A stretch of DNA of 64,000 nucleotides from contig NEWQ02000015.1 in NCBI GenBank assembly GCA_002869855.2, positions 94,458-158,457 of the forward strand. Reading direction: 5' to 3'. The DNA comes from Nitrospira sp. CG24D (GTDB lineage: Bacteria; Nitrospirota; Nitrospiria; Nitrospirales; Nitrospiraceae). The notes beneath the pieces are model-generated. The model searched no databases. It saw only the letters and a list, made by a program, of their open reading frames with translations, and was not told where the DNA came from. Shown piece after piece: positions 37,697-45,422 of the stretch. Position 1 is the stretch's first letter, and every line of letters begins with the position of its first letter. Made by a program: the position numbers and the translations under genes.

Positions 37697-38158
37697 ATGG
37701 ACCTCAAATCAATCCTTTGGTATGTCGTGCTGACCAGCATCACCGGCGCCTATTTTGTCGCGTTAGCCGGCGTTCGCTCTGCCAAAGTGCATGATGTTTC
37801 GCATCACGCTCGACGGATGAGCATTGCCTGCACAGTAGTCGGGATCTGGTTGATCGCTTACATACTCAAACAATTGGTTTTTGGGGGGGAGCAGTTCGGC
37901 GGAACCCCTCAGCAGTACTGGACGACGTATCTCCCTATATTTGCAGCACACATGTTGTTCGCCCTGACCACGATCGGTCTGGGAGGCTACAACCTCTACA
38001 TGGGCTTGCATCGCTTGCGCTATGGCAGTGTCGGCGCCATGGCTGCAGGTATGACCATGCATCGAAGACTCGGCCATCTCCTCATTTGGACATTCTCCGG
38101 CACAATCGGGACCGCTTATCTGGTCTATATGATGCTTTTCGTCTGGCACAAGGCATAA
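37697..38158 (+). CDS. DUF420-like membrane protein
   Basis: This 153-residue protein has four predicted TM segments (about 7-26, 42-62, 80-100 and 125-148) with several conserved His residues (HHARRMSIAC, MHRRLGHLLIW). This matches the DUF420 family, some of whose members (CtaM) help assemble heme-copper oxidases. No oxidase gene is close by. The relation to the flanking motility and signalling genes is unclear. Confidence 0.7.
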   Translation: MDLKSILWYVVLTSITGAYFVALAGVRSAKVHDVSHHARRMSIACTVVGIWLIAYILKQLVFGGEQFGGTPQQYWTTYLPIFAAHMLFALTTIGLGGYNLYMGLHRLRYGSVGAMAAGMTMHRRLGHLLIWTFSGTIGTAYLVYMMLFVWHKA

Positions 38159-38162
38159 TCAT

Positions 38163-38303
38163 ATGGATTACAAGATTACCGAACAGAAATGCGGCCGGAT
38201 CCGCACCCTCTTCGATGATGAAACATACCATCGCACAGGACGAAGCGAGTTGTGTCGTCTTCTGAATGTCAAAGGAAACTATCAAGTTAGGCTGTGTGGA
38301 TAA
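38163..38303 (+). CDS. possible 46-residue small protein
   Basis: ATG 38163 opens a 46-codon frame with Cys at residues 10, 31 and 45, starting 4 nt after the DUF420 stop. It is charged and soluble. There is no clear ribosome site and no known family. It may be a real small coupled gene or chance. Confidence 0.3.
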   Translation: MDYKITEQKCGRIRTLFDDETYHRTGRSELCRLLNVKGNYQVRLCG

Positions 38304-38380
38304 TCTCCTCCCTCTGGGAGACAGCGCCAGGGCCGTGCTGACTCATGTGTCTCATCATTCTTAACCTTTGGAGGTTTCTC

Positions 38381-38719
38381 ATGCAAATCGCGCATCGTTC
38401 CCATCGCGATGCCGACGTCATCGATATCACCGGTCAATTCAATTTCGGGACCCGAAAAGACTTCTCTACTGCGCTGGAGAAGGTCAAGCAAGCGGGGAGC
38501 ACGCATGTCATTCTGAATTTCAAGGGTGTGACATTTGTCGATAGCGCTGCCATCGGGCTGCTCGCGCTGGCCGCGCAACAATTCAAAAGCACCAACCGCA
38601 AGTTGTCTTTGGTCGGCGTCCAGGGAACTGTGAAGCAGATATTGAACCTCGCTCATATCGAGCAAATGATTCCGACCTTCGCGAGTGAAGACAGTGCCAT
38701 CGGCGCAAAAGCCGCCTGA
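38381..38719 (+). CDS. STAS-domain anti-sigma-factor antagonist-like protein
   Basis: This 112-residue single STAS domain has the phosphorylatable serine in VTFVDSAAIGLLAL (S55). Such proteins bind a HATPase kinase when unphosphorylated. The start ATG 38381 follows TTGGAGG. It is a close paralogue of the next gene. With the REC-SpoIIE phosphatase and REC-HATPase downstream it forms a partner-switching module. Confidence 0.9.
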   Translation: MQIAHRSHRDADVIDITGQFNFGTRKDFSTALEKVKQAGSTHVILNFKGVTFVDSAAIGLLALAAQQFKSTNRKLSLVGVQGTVKQILNLAHIEQMIPTFASEDSAIGAKAA

Positions 38720-38772
38720 TCGCAGGGTCACAATATTATCGTTCGAATCACCCAAACGAAAGGAAGTCCGTG

Positions 38773-39117
38773 ATGCAAATTAAAGAACGACCGATCCCCA
38801 ATGCCGTGATCCTCGACCTGAACGGGGATCTGACCTATGCCCACCGCGACGTCTTTAAATCCGCCGTTGAAACATTGCGCCAGAAAGGCTGCCGCCATGT
38901 CATTTTGAATATGGCCGATGTGCGGTTCGTCGATAGCTCAGGGCTGGGCCTGTTGGCGCTAGTCTCCCAAAACTTCAAGCTGAATCAGGGCAAAGTTAGC
39001 ATGCTCCGCCCCCAAAGCTATGTACGGGAAATTCTTGGACTGGCCAATATCACAAAGCTGATTCCGGTGTTTGACAACGAACAGGATGCGGTGAACGGGA
39101 ACGCCCAGGCCGCGTAG
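38773..39117 (+). CDS. STAS-domain anti-sigma-factor antagonist-like protein
   Basis: This 114-residue STAS protein has VRFVDSSGLGLLALV (S55, same position as in its neighbour). GTG 38770 and ATG 38773 are both possible starts; AAAGGAAG lies upstream. Having two STAS proteins suggests either two outputs or competition for one kinase. Confidence 0.9.
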   Translation: MQIKERPIPNAVILDLNGDLTYAHRDVFKSAVETLRQKGCRHVILNMADVRFVDSSGLGLLALVSQNFKLNQGKVSMLRPQSYVREILGLANITKLIPVFDNEQDAVNGNAQAA

Positions 39118-39130
39118 CAATTGAGCCACC

Positions 39131-40330
39131 ATGAATCCTGATACCCTTTCGAAACCCGCTGTGTCTCCGGCTGTCGCCACCGTGCTCCTGGTAGATGACG
39201 AGCCGGTCAGCCGTTTGAGTATGGCCGCACGCCTGAAGAGGATGGGACTTCGCGTCCTCGAAGCCGGCAATGGAAAGGAGGGGCTCGCCATTCTTCGGCG
39301 TGAGCGTCCGGATCTGACGATCCTGGACTGGGTCATGCCGGAAATGGATGGACCCACGGTCTGCGAGCAGGTCCGGCAAGACCCCGACATCCTCTCCAGT
39401 CAGCTCATTCTCATGACCTCCCAGGACCAACCCGAACAAATCGCCGAAGGTCTGGCGCGCGGTGCCGACGACTTCCTCAGCAAAGCCGCCAGTAAGCAGG
39501 AGATCCTGGCCCGCGTGCAGTCCAGTCTCCGCGCCGCCTCGCTGGTCCGCAGCATTGAAAGCGCGCGTGATGAGCTTCGCGCCAAGCAGGACGAGCTGGA
39601 GCGCGAACTCCGGTCAGCCGCAGACTACATCCACTCCCTGCTTCCGGCAGTCGGCAACGCCACGCCCGGTATCCGCATGTCCTGGATCTATCGCCCCTCG
39701 CTGGCCTTGGGAGGAGACCTCTTTAACTTTTCCACATGGGACGATCAGTCGGCCTACTTTTACATCCTGGATGCCTCCGGTCACGGCGTATCTCCCGCGT
39801 TGCGCGCCGCCTCCTTCGCCACGTTCCTGAGAGCCGAAAATCTCCGGCATTGCATCACGCAGAACGATCCAGCGGCGATGCTGGTTGAAGCCAATCGACG
39901 GTATCCCCTGACCGAAGACGGCAGCTACTTTACGATCTGGATCGGATCCTTCGATCGAACCACCCATCAGCTGCGCTATGCGACGGCCGGTCATGGCGGC
40001 GCGCTCATTCAACGTCGGGACGGCAGCATCGAATGGCTGACCCACGCCCACCTTCCCCTGGGATTTGAACCGGACAGCACCTACGAGCTCACAACCGTCC
40101 AGATTGCGGATGGAGATCGCGTGATTCTGATGAGCGACGGGATCTACGAAGCGCCTGCGCCTACGGGAGAACTCTGGGGAACCACGCGTTTGGAGACCAC
40201 TCTTATGGCACATCGGTCCGCACCACTCGGGGAGGCGCTGCCGGCGCTCATGGCGGAAGCCGAACGCTGGCATGGGTCTCCGGTCTTTCCCGACGATGCC
40301 GCGTTGCTGGGATTGGAGTTCCGGCTATGA
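39131..40330 (+). CDS. REC-SpoIIE (PP2C-type) phosphatase
   Basis: This 399-residue protein has an N-terminal receiver (VLLVDDEPVSRLSMAAR, LTILDWVMPEMDG), a coiled linker (about 130-165) and a SpoIIE/RsbU-type phosphatase (about 185-398) with the metal-binding LGGDLFNF, ILDASGHGVSPAL and VILMSDGIYEA. It should dephosphorylate the STAS proteins when its receiver is phosphorylated. Its stop overlaps the HPt gene (ATGA). Confidence 0.93.
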   Translation: MNPDTLSKPAVSPAVATVLLVDDEPVSRLSMAARLKRMGLRVLEAGNGKEGLAILRRERPDLTILDWVMPEMDGPTVCEQVRQDPDILSSQLILMTSQDQPEQIAEGLARGADDFLSKAASKQEILARVQSSLRAASLVRSIESARDELRAKQDELERELRSAADYIHSLLPAVGNATPGIRMSWIYRPSLALGGDLFNFSTWDDQSAYFYILDASGHGVSPALRAASFATFLRAENLRHCITQNDPAAMLVEANRRYPLTEDGSYFTIWIGSFDRTTHQLRYATAGHGGALIQRRDGSIEWLTHAHLPLGFEPDSTYELTTVQIADGDRVILMSDGIYEAPAPTGELWGTTRLETTLMAHRSAPLGEALPALMAEAERWHGSPVFPDDAALLGLEFRL

Positions 40331-40686
40331 GCGCCGACGTCGTATTTAATCTTGCCGAAGCGCTCACGCGGGTCGATGAGGACGAAGATTTGTTTCACAC
40401 ACTGGCTGAATTGTTCGTCGAGCAGGCACCCATAGATATGGCTGCTACACAGGCCGCGCTCGATGCCGGGGATGCCGAGGCCTTGGCTCGCGCCGCGCAC
40501 CGGATGAAAGGCGCCATTTTGCAATTTTCCGCTCCCCGTGTGTTCGAGGCGACCAAAGAGCTGGAAGCCCTCGGGAAAGCCGGTACCTTGGACCGCGCCG
40601 CGACGGTGTGCGCCCAAGTCGATCGGGAACTCCAACAACTTATTGCGGCGCTGCGCGCGTACGTGGCGAACGGATCTGCATCATGA
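40327..40686 (+). CDS. histidine phosphotransfer (HPt) protein
   Basis: This 119-residue HPt domain has the phosphorylatable His in AAHRMKGAILQF (H58). It overlaps its neighbours on both sides by ATGA. It probably relays phosphate to the receivers of the adjacent REC-SpoIIE and REC-HATPase proteins. The sensor kinase is not in this cluster; CheA or an orphan hybrid kinase are candidates. Confidence 0.9.
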   Translation: MSADVVFNLAEALTRVDEDEDLFHTLAELFVEQAPIDMAATQAALDAGDAEALARAAHRMKGAILQFSAPRVFEATKELEALGKAGTLDRAATVCAQVDRELQQLIAALRAYVANGSAS

Positions 40687-41582
40687 ATACTCCACTCGCG
40701 TCCTGCACTGTCCTGGTGGTCGATTCCTGCCGGGAGACGCAAGCCCAGATTTTTGGGCACTTGCAAAATCGTGGATTTTCCGTGATCACGGCGGCTGATC
40801 CGACGGCCGCGCTCGCCACGATCGAACTGACGGCCCCGGATATCGTGCTGACCGATTCGTTTCTCCCCGAAGGATCCGGGCTGACCTTGATCAAGACGCT
40901 CCGATCCAGACATGTGCCGTGTCCGGTCATCATGATGGCCGAGCATCGATCCGAACAGACCGTGCTCCTTGCACTGCGCGCCGGAGCCGTGGATTACTTA
41001 CACAAGCCGGTCGGCGTGGAAGAGTTGGCGCATGCGCTTCAACGGGCACGCTATCTGCTTCCGGCCGATATGGCAGATACACCAGGCCTTGTGCTCTCCG
41101 ACTACACCCTGACGACTGATTCTGATCCGGAACATATTCCCGGCATGGTATCCTGGCTGCTCAGAGCCACGGCCGGGTCATTGTCGGAAACGACTCAGCT
41201 CCATCTCCGCGGCACGCTTCAAGAGTTGCTGCTGAACTCGGTTGAGCACGGCAACTTGGAGATTTCCTACCAGGTCAAACAGCGGGCGCTCGATCAGAAT
41301 CGCTTCAGCCAACTGGTGCAGGAGCGCCTGGCCCAACCGCGCCTGGCCCAGCGCACTGTGACCATCCATGTGCATTGCGACCGCCGGGCCGGACTGCTGG
41401 AGTATCGAATTGTCGATCAGGGCAAAGGATTTCAATGGAAATCCCTGCTGCATCGCGCCACCGCGCCCTGCAACGCCGAAGATGCCAGCGGACGGGGGAT
41501 TTTCCTGGCCCGGTCGTTCTTTCCCAATCTCCGTTATAACGATCGCGGAAACGAAGTGACCGTGCCGGTGCCCATCGTCTGA
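40683..41582 (+). CDS. receiver-HATPase protein (RsbW-like)
   Basis: This 299-residue protein has an N-terminal receiver (VLVVDSCRETQ, IVLTDSFLPEGSG, VDYLHKPVG) and a C-terminal HATPase of RsbW type (about 155-298) with the N box LQELLLNSVEHGN, VDQGKGF and GRGIFLARSFF. No dimerisation/phospho-His region lies between them, consistent with a serine kinase/anti-sigma role. It probably phosphorylates the STAS proteins. ATG 40683 overlaps the HPt stop. Confidence 0.88.
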   Translation: MNTPLASCTVLVVDSCRETQAQIFGHLQNRGFSVITAADPTAALATIELTAPDIVLTDSFLPEGSGLTLIKTLRSRHVPCPVIMMAEHRSEQTVLLALRAGAVDYLHKPVGVEELAHALQRARYLLPADMADTPGLVLSDYTLTTDSDPEHIPGMVSWLLRATAGSLSETTQLHLRGTLQELLLNSVEHGNLEISYQVKQRALDQNRFSQLVQERLAQPRLAQRTVTIHVHCDRRAGLLEYRIVDQGKGFQWKSLLHRATAPCNAEDASGRGIFLARSFFPNLRYNDRGNEVTVPVPIV

Positions 41583-41600
41583 CAACCTCAAGAAGGCTCG

Positions 41601-41693
41601 TCTGGTCGGTCTGGTCTATCTCGTCTGTCTGGCCGGTCTGGTCGAACCGGATAGACCGAACAGACCAGACAGACCGAACAGACCAGGTAGACC
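41601..41693. repeat. intergenic hairpin with nonamer-repeat arms (element 3)
   Basis: The left arm (41601-41645) is five degenerate 9-mers of TCTGGTCGG type. The right arm (41649-41693) is five 9-mers of GAACAGACC type, largely complementary to the left. The arms are separated by about 3 nt, so a very long hairpin can form. It follows the partner-switching operon by about 20 nt. The style is the same as the two 7-mer elements, with a 9-nt period. Confidence 0.85.
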
Positions 41694-41776
41694 GCAACTG
41701 TCCCGCGCAGGCTTGACGCCGGCCCCTCACAGGCTCTATCTTCCGGCATCATCCGTCCGCCACCGGGAGGTTTTGC

Positions 41777-42013
41777 ATGACCAGTCGGCTCATCTTCTCA
41801 TCGCTTCTTCTCTCAGGGCTCCTCGCCGGTTGTGGAGGCAGCAATTGGGTGCATCCGAATAAGCCCTCATCTGAATTTACGAACGAATATAACCGCTGCC
41901 AAAATCTCATTATGCGGGACCCCAAGCTTCAACAGGGCAGCCAGTTGCTGATCCTCAACGCCACCGAGCGCTGCCTGCAGCGGGAGGGATGGCGCCTCGT
42001 GGAAAACGAATAG
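41777..42013 (+). CDS. small lipoprotein
   Basis: This 78-residue protein has a lipoprotein signal (residues 1-19, lipobox LLAGC) and a mature part of about 60 residues with two further Cys (NRCQN and ERCLQ) that could form a disulfide. GGGAGG precedes the ATG. No family is recognised. Probably anchored in the outer membrane. Confidence 0.75.
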   Translation: MTSRLIFSSLLLSGLLAGCGGSNWVHPNKPSSEFTNEYNRCQNLIMRDPKLQQGSQLLILNATERCLQREGWRLVENE

Positions 42014-42296
42014 TCTCTGGTTTCACACTCCTACGCAGGAAGCCACGGCTGCCCGTCCTCCGCAGTAGTCCGCTACGGAGGGTGGATAAAGCCGTGGGGC
42101 TGCACACATTCTGATACGCTCGCCGGCTCAGCCATTCCGGGGATATCTCTGTCTGCGTTTCCACAATCTTTGCAAAATCACTTTAATCCTGTGAGTTAAC
42201 CAAGAGTTAACCCGTCGGTGATCCCGCTGGAATAACCGGGCGGTACAGTTTGCCCATACAAGGAGCCAATATCAGGCGCTCCAGGAAAGGCGAACT
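42014..42296. other. intergenic region with nested hairpin and Pho-type repeats
   Basis: About 280 nt without a gene. It holds a nested inverted repeat (outer arms 42043-42049 and 42091-42097; inner CCTCCG at 42057-42062 with CGGAGG at 42076-42081), possibly ending the lipoprotein transcript, and the two direct repeats annotated as a Pho box. Confidence 0.5.
42195..42211 (+). promoter_or_regulatory. candidate Pho box upstream of the PsiE-like cluster
   Basis: GTTAAC occurs at 42195 and again at 42206, an exact 11-nt period, inside the larger repeat GAGTTAACC. This fits the direct-repeat operators of PhoB-type regulators, especially the TTAAC type known from cyanobacteria. The same hexamer and period occur upstream of pstS. 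Confidence 0.65.
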
Positions 42297-42524
42297 ATGA
42301 CGCAGGATGCCGGTCTCTTCATTGGATTACTCTCCCTCTGCCTCGCAGTGCCTCTCGCCTATGCCGGCCATACGCTGCTGGGTCTGCGGGGGAAAACCTG
42401 TATCCCGCTGCTTCGCACACGCGATGCAGCCGGCATCTCCCATCTCGTCATCCGGGCGATTCCATCGCTCTCACAATCATCCGTCCAAAGGAGGTTTCTA
42501 TGGTCACCGTCAGTCACGTCATGA
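42297..42524 (+). CDS. possible small membrane protein
   Basis: This 75-residue frame starts at ATG 42297 after AGGAAAGG. The N-terminal 30 residues are hydrophobic (one TM or signal). The second half is basic and Ser-rich and overlaps the start of the CBS gene by 25 nt. It is first in the cluster behind the Pho box. No family is known; it might be a leader for the next gene. Confidence 0.45.
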   Translation: MTQDAGLFIGLLSLCLAVPLAYAGHTLLGLRGKTCIPLLRTRDAAGISHLVIRAIPSLSQSSVQRRFLWSPSVTS

Positions 42525-42883
42525 CCCCTCGTGTCGTCCACATCGAAGCTGGCACCTCGGCGATCGAAGCCGCGAAACTCATGACCAGGCACAAGATCGG
42601 CAGCGTCTTCGTCAGGCAGGATAACCACTTCATCGGCATCGTCACCGAGCCGGACATCGTCCGGAAGGTGGTCGGAGCGGAACGCGTGCCTTACTACATT
42701 CCGGTCGAAGAGATCATGAGCAGTCCCATCCTCGGGATCGATGAAGAGCGGCCCATCACGGAAGCCGCCGACCTCATGGAACTCCATGGGACCCGCCATC
42801 TGGCGGTGTTCAAGAGCGGCGCAATCGTCGGGATTCTCTCCGTCCGGGATTTGCTCCACCCGGTCTCCATCGACGAGTTTTAA
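42500..42883 (+). CDS. tandem CBS-domain protein
   Basis: This 127-residue protein is a pair of CBS domains (VMTPRVVHIEAGTSAIEA; IMSSPILGIDEERPITEA). Each ends in a GIVTEPDIV- or GILSVRDLL-type motif. CBS pairs bind adenine nucleotides and act as sensors. It has a strong ribosome site, AAAGGAGG. It lies in the phosphate-starvation cluster; a second stand-alone CBS protein is encoded at 51147. Confidence 0.88.
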   Translation: MVTVSHVMTPRVVHIEAGTSAIEAAKLMTRHKIGSVFVRQDNHFIGIVTEPDIVRKVVGAERVPYYIPVEEIMSSPILGIDEERPITEAADLMELHGTRHLAVFKSGAIVGILSVRDLLHPVSIDEF

Positions 42884-42901
42884 CGCAGGAGGATAACTGC
42901 C

Positions 42902-42922
42902 ATGAACTGGAGAACACATTGA
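42902..42922 (+). CDS. possible 6-codon leader peptide
   Basis: ATG 42902 follows GGAGGATAACTGCC, a good ribosome site, and encodes MNWRTH before a TGA that overlaps the next ATG (42922). It may couple translation into the 43-residue membrane peptide. Only the sequence layout supports it. Confidence 0.35.
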   Translation: MNWRTH

Positions 42923-43053
42923 TGCTGTCGCAAGTAATCGGGGAGGCCCTGATCGTCGGCTTCCAGGTCCTGGTGGTCCTGGGGCTGATTCTTTTCCTTC
43001 ATTCGCTCTGGCGCGATCTGGCCGTCCTCTTGTCTGGAAAGGAGAGTCTATGA
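42922..43053 (+). CDS. 43-residue single-span membrane peptide
   Basis: The ATG at 42922 overlaps the stop of the short leader frame, and its own TGA overlaps the next start (ATGA at 43050). One TM segment covers about residues 8-30, followed by a short basic/polar tail. The double overlap with its neighbours supports a real gene. No known family. Confidence 0.6.
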   Translation: MLSQVIGEALIVGFQVLVVLGLILFLHSLWRDLAVLLSGKESL

Positions 43054-43571
43054 TCGGAAGCCTGGCATCGGTTGAGACACGTCTCCGTCTGCCCCGGCTC
43101 TGGCAGATCTTCACGTCACCCGATCTGACCATGCTCTGGGACAAAGGGACCCAGGCAGTCCTGAGCCTGCTCATCGTCACCATCCTGGTCGGATTGGCGG
43201 GCGGGGTCATCAAGACCTTTATCGGCCTGCGGCTGCTCTTGACCGCCGACATCGATCTCGGCCTGCGTCATCTCATCGTCAACACGCTCATGTTGCTCGC
43301 AGTGGTGGAAGTCCTGAAAACCACGCTGGCGTATTTTTCTGATGGCCGCGTGCGCGTCACCTTTATCGTCGACACCGTCCTCGTGGTGATGTTGACGGAA
43401 GTGATTTCCCAATGGTTCACCGGCGGGGACTGGCAGAAACTGGCCACCCTGGCAGTGATTCTCATGACACTCGGACTCATCCGGGTGATGGCCGTCCGGT
43501 TCAGTCCGGCGCAACCGGCTCATTCCGCGCCATCACAAACCATGGCCCCGATATTTTCATCACCACACTAG
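43050..43571 (+). CDS. PsiE-like phosphate-starvation membrane protein
   Basis: This 173-residue protein has about four TM segments (residues about 37-60, 70-95, 105-120 and 130-150) with the PsiE-family pattern of conserved acidic residues in and between TMs (VVEVLKTTLAYFSDGRV, LTEVISQWF). AAAGGAGAG precedes the ATG. The family name refers to phosphate-starvation induction in E. coli, which agrees with the upstream Pho box and neighbouring pst operon. Confidence 0.75.
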   Translation: MIGSLASVETRLRLPRLWQIFTSPDLTMLWDKGTQAVLSLLIVTILVGLAGGVIKTFIGLRLLLTADIDLGLRHLIVNTLMLLAVVEVLKTTLAYFSDGRVRVTFIVDTVLVVMLTEVISQWFTGGDWQKLATLAVILMTLGLIRVMAVRFSPAQPAHSAPSQTMAPIFSSPH

Positions 43572-43580
43572 GAGGATCCT

Positions 43581-43829
43581 ATGTCTATTCATGCACTCCT
43601 CGACGCACCAACTCCCGGCCGGATAGGGACCGAGTCACTCGAATCCGCCATTCTCGGCCATCTCGAAGAACAGGCCGTGATCGGGCTGGATGCGCTCGTC
43701 ATTCTTCTGCCCCAGTACAGCTGGAACCAGATCTTCCACGCCGTCGACCGCCTGGCTCGCTGCGGGGGAATCACGTTGCGCCGGCACCGCTCCGAATACA
43801 CGCTCTTCTCCACGCACTACGCCGCCTAG
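43581..43829 (+). CDS. small winged-helix-like protein
   Basis: This 82-residue protein has the pattern of a short winged helix: IGLDALVILLPQYSWNQIFHAVDRLARCGGITLRRH, split here as helix-turn-helix plus wing. AGGAGGATCC precedes the ATG. It is last in the PsiE-like cluster and convergent with phoU. It may be a local regulator. Confidence 0.62.
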   Translation: MSIHALLDAPTPGRIGTESLESAILGHLEEQAVIGLDALVILLPQYSWNQIFHAVDRLARCGGITLRRHRSEYTLFSTHYAA

Positions 43830-43887
43830 CCGCCCTTCCGCCGCCTTTCTCCTTTTCCCCTCTGTTCACTTAGAAAGCTGTCAAGAA

Positions 43888-43908
43888 AGAGGGGAGCCTC
43901 ACCCCTCT
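43888..43908 (-). terminator. rho-independent terminator after phoU
   Basis: AGAGGGG and CCCCTCT pair around a 7-nt loop. On the minus strand the hairpin is followed by TTTCTT, so it should end the pst-phoU transcript. It may also serve the convergent plus-strand cluster. Confidence 0.65.
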
Positions 43909-43937
43909 GCCTGCGTCCTGTGGCGGTCGTCCCGATG

Positions 43938-44615
43938 CTATGCGGTTGGGGAAGCGGCTGGCGGAGTCATGTGTCGCACGATTTTGCCTTCCACCATATA
44001 GATGACCAATTCACTGACATTGGTGGCGTGATCCGCGATCCGTTCGATATATTTGCCGATAAAGGTGAGGCGGATGGCCCGCGTAATAGTGGCGGGATTT
44101 TCGATCATGAAGGAGACGAGTTCCCGAAACAGTTGATGCGTCAGATTATCGACAAAGTCATCATCCGCGCAGACTTTTCGAGCCAGAGCCGCATCCTGTT
44201 GGACAAAGGCATCCAGCGCTTCACGCACCATCTTCATCGTCCAGGCGGCCATGCGCGGAAGATCGATATAGGGTTTCAGCTGGGGCTCTTCATTCAACTC
44301 GATGACCCGCTCGCAGATATTCTCGGCAAGATCGCTCATGCGTTCGAGTTCTGTGGAAATTTTCATCGCCGTCGTGACAAACCGTAGGTCTTTTGCCGCC
44401 GGCGCCTGCAAGGCCAACAGGCGGATGCAGGTTTCGTCGATCTCCACATCGTAGCGATTGACCAGCGTATCCCGCTCGATGACTTGCCCCGCCAGCACGG
44501 CATCGCGTTCAATCATGGCCGTAATCGCGCGCTCGATCTGCTCTTCGACCAGCGACCCCATCTGGAGCAAGCGGTCTTTCAAGTCACCGAGTTCCTGATC
44601 GATATGTCGTTGCAT
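43938..44615 (-). CDS. phoU: phosphate transport system regulator PhoU
   Basis: This 225-residue protein has two PhoU helical bundles with metal-binding-type motifs (ISTELERMSDLAENICE at about 90-106; GKYIERIADHATNVSE at about 190-205). It represses the Pho response when phosphate is ample, acting with PstB and the sensor kinase. It ends the pst operon, 17 nt after pstB. Confidence 0.96.
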   Translation of the reverse strand: MQRHIDQELGDLKDRLLQMGSLVEEQIERAITAMIERDAVLAGQVIERDTLVNRYDVEIDETCIRLLALQAPAAKDLRFVTTAMKISTELERMSDLAENICERVIELNEEPQLKPYIDLPRMAAWTMKMVREALDAFVQQDAALARKVCADDDFVDNLTHQLFRELVSFMIENPATITRAIRLTFIGKYIERIADHATNVSELVIYMVEGKIVRHMTPPAASPTA

Positions 44616-44632
44616 GCTGTGAACTCCGATTA

Positions 44633-45418
44633 TTACCCGAAACGACCGGTGACATAGTCTTCCGTCAGTTTGACCGACGGGTTTGTAAACATCTTCTCCG
44701 TACGATCGAACTCCACCAACCGCCCCTCGTACATGAAGGCCGTGTGGTCAGAGACTCGCGCCGCCTGCTGCATATTGTGCGTCACGATGACGATCGCCAC
44801 CTTCTGCTTCAGTTCCGTGACCAGCTCTTCGATGCGCGAGGTGGCCGTCGGATCGAGCGCAGAGGTCGGCTCATCGAACAAAAGGAGTTCCGGACTGGTC
44901 GCCAGAGCCCGGGCAATACACAAACGCTGCTGTTGCCCGCCTGAAAGATTCATCGCGGATGCCTGGAGCCGGTCTTTGACTTCTCCCCATAAGGCCGCTT
45001 CTTGCAGCGCCCGCTCGACCACCATATCCAGATCGGCTTTCGATGACACGCCTCTGATCCGCATCCCATACGCCACATTTTCATAGATGGACTTGGGGAA
45101 CGGGTTGGGCTTTTGAAACACCATCCCGATGCGCATCCGCACCTCAATCGGATCGACCTCAGCCCCCACGATATTCACCCGATCCGGATACAGAATGACA
45201 GCCCCTTCGTAGCGATTTCCTGGATACAAGTCATGCATGCGATTGAAACAGCGCAAATAGGTGGTTTTCCCGCAGCCGGATGGACCGATCAGCGCCGTCA
45301 CACAGCGGTCGTAGACCGGGAGGGTCAGGCCATGAAGCGCCTGCGCCACGCCATAGAAAAAGTTGAGCCCCCGTGACTCCGCTTTTAACACCGTTTGCGA
45401 TACATCCAAGGCTTTCAT
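44633..45418 (-). CDS. pstB: phosphate ABC transporter ATP-binding protein PstB
   Basis: This 261-residue ABC ATPase has Walker [10 protein letters not shown], the signature LSGGQQQR, Walker [13 protein letters not shown] and the H-loop [13 protein letters not shown]. The start ATG 45418 lies 4 nt after the pstA stop; the longer reading to 45475 is inside pstA. It powers high-affinity phosphate import. Confidence 0.97.
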   Translation of the reverse strand: MKALDVSQTVLKAESRGLNFFYGVAQALHGLTLPVYDRCVTALIGPSGCGKTTYLRCFNRMHDLYPGNRYEGAVILYPDRVNIVGAEVDPIEVRMRIGMVFQKPNPFPKSIYENVAYGMRIRGVSSKADLDMVVERALQEAALWGEVKDRLQASAMNLSGGQQQRLCIARALATSPELLLFDEPTSALDPTATSRIEELVTELKQKVAIVIVTHNMQQAARVSDHTAFMYEGRLVEFDRTEKMFTNPSVKLTEDYVTGRFG

Positions 45419-45422
45419 GGCA

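Noticed and set aside
28938-41693. The three repeat-armed hairpins as a CRISPR array
   Set aside because: Units are 7 or 9 nt, without unique spacers, and arranged as inverted arms; no cas genes are present.
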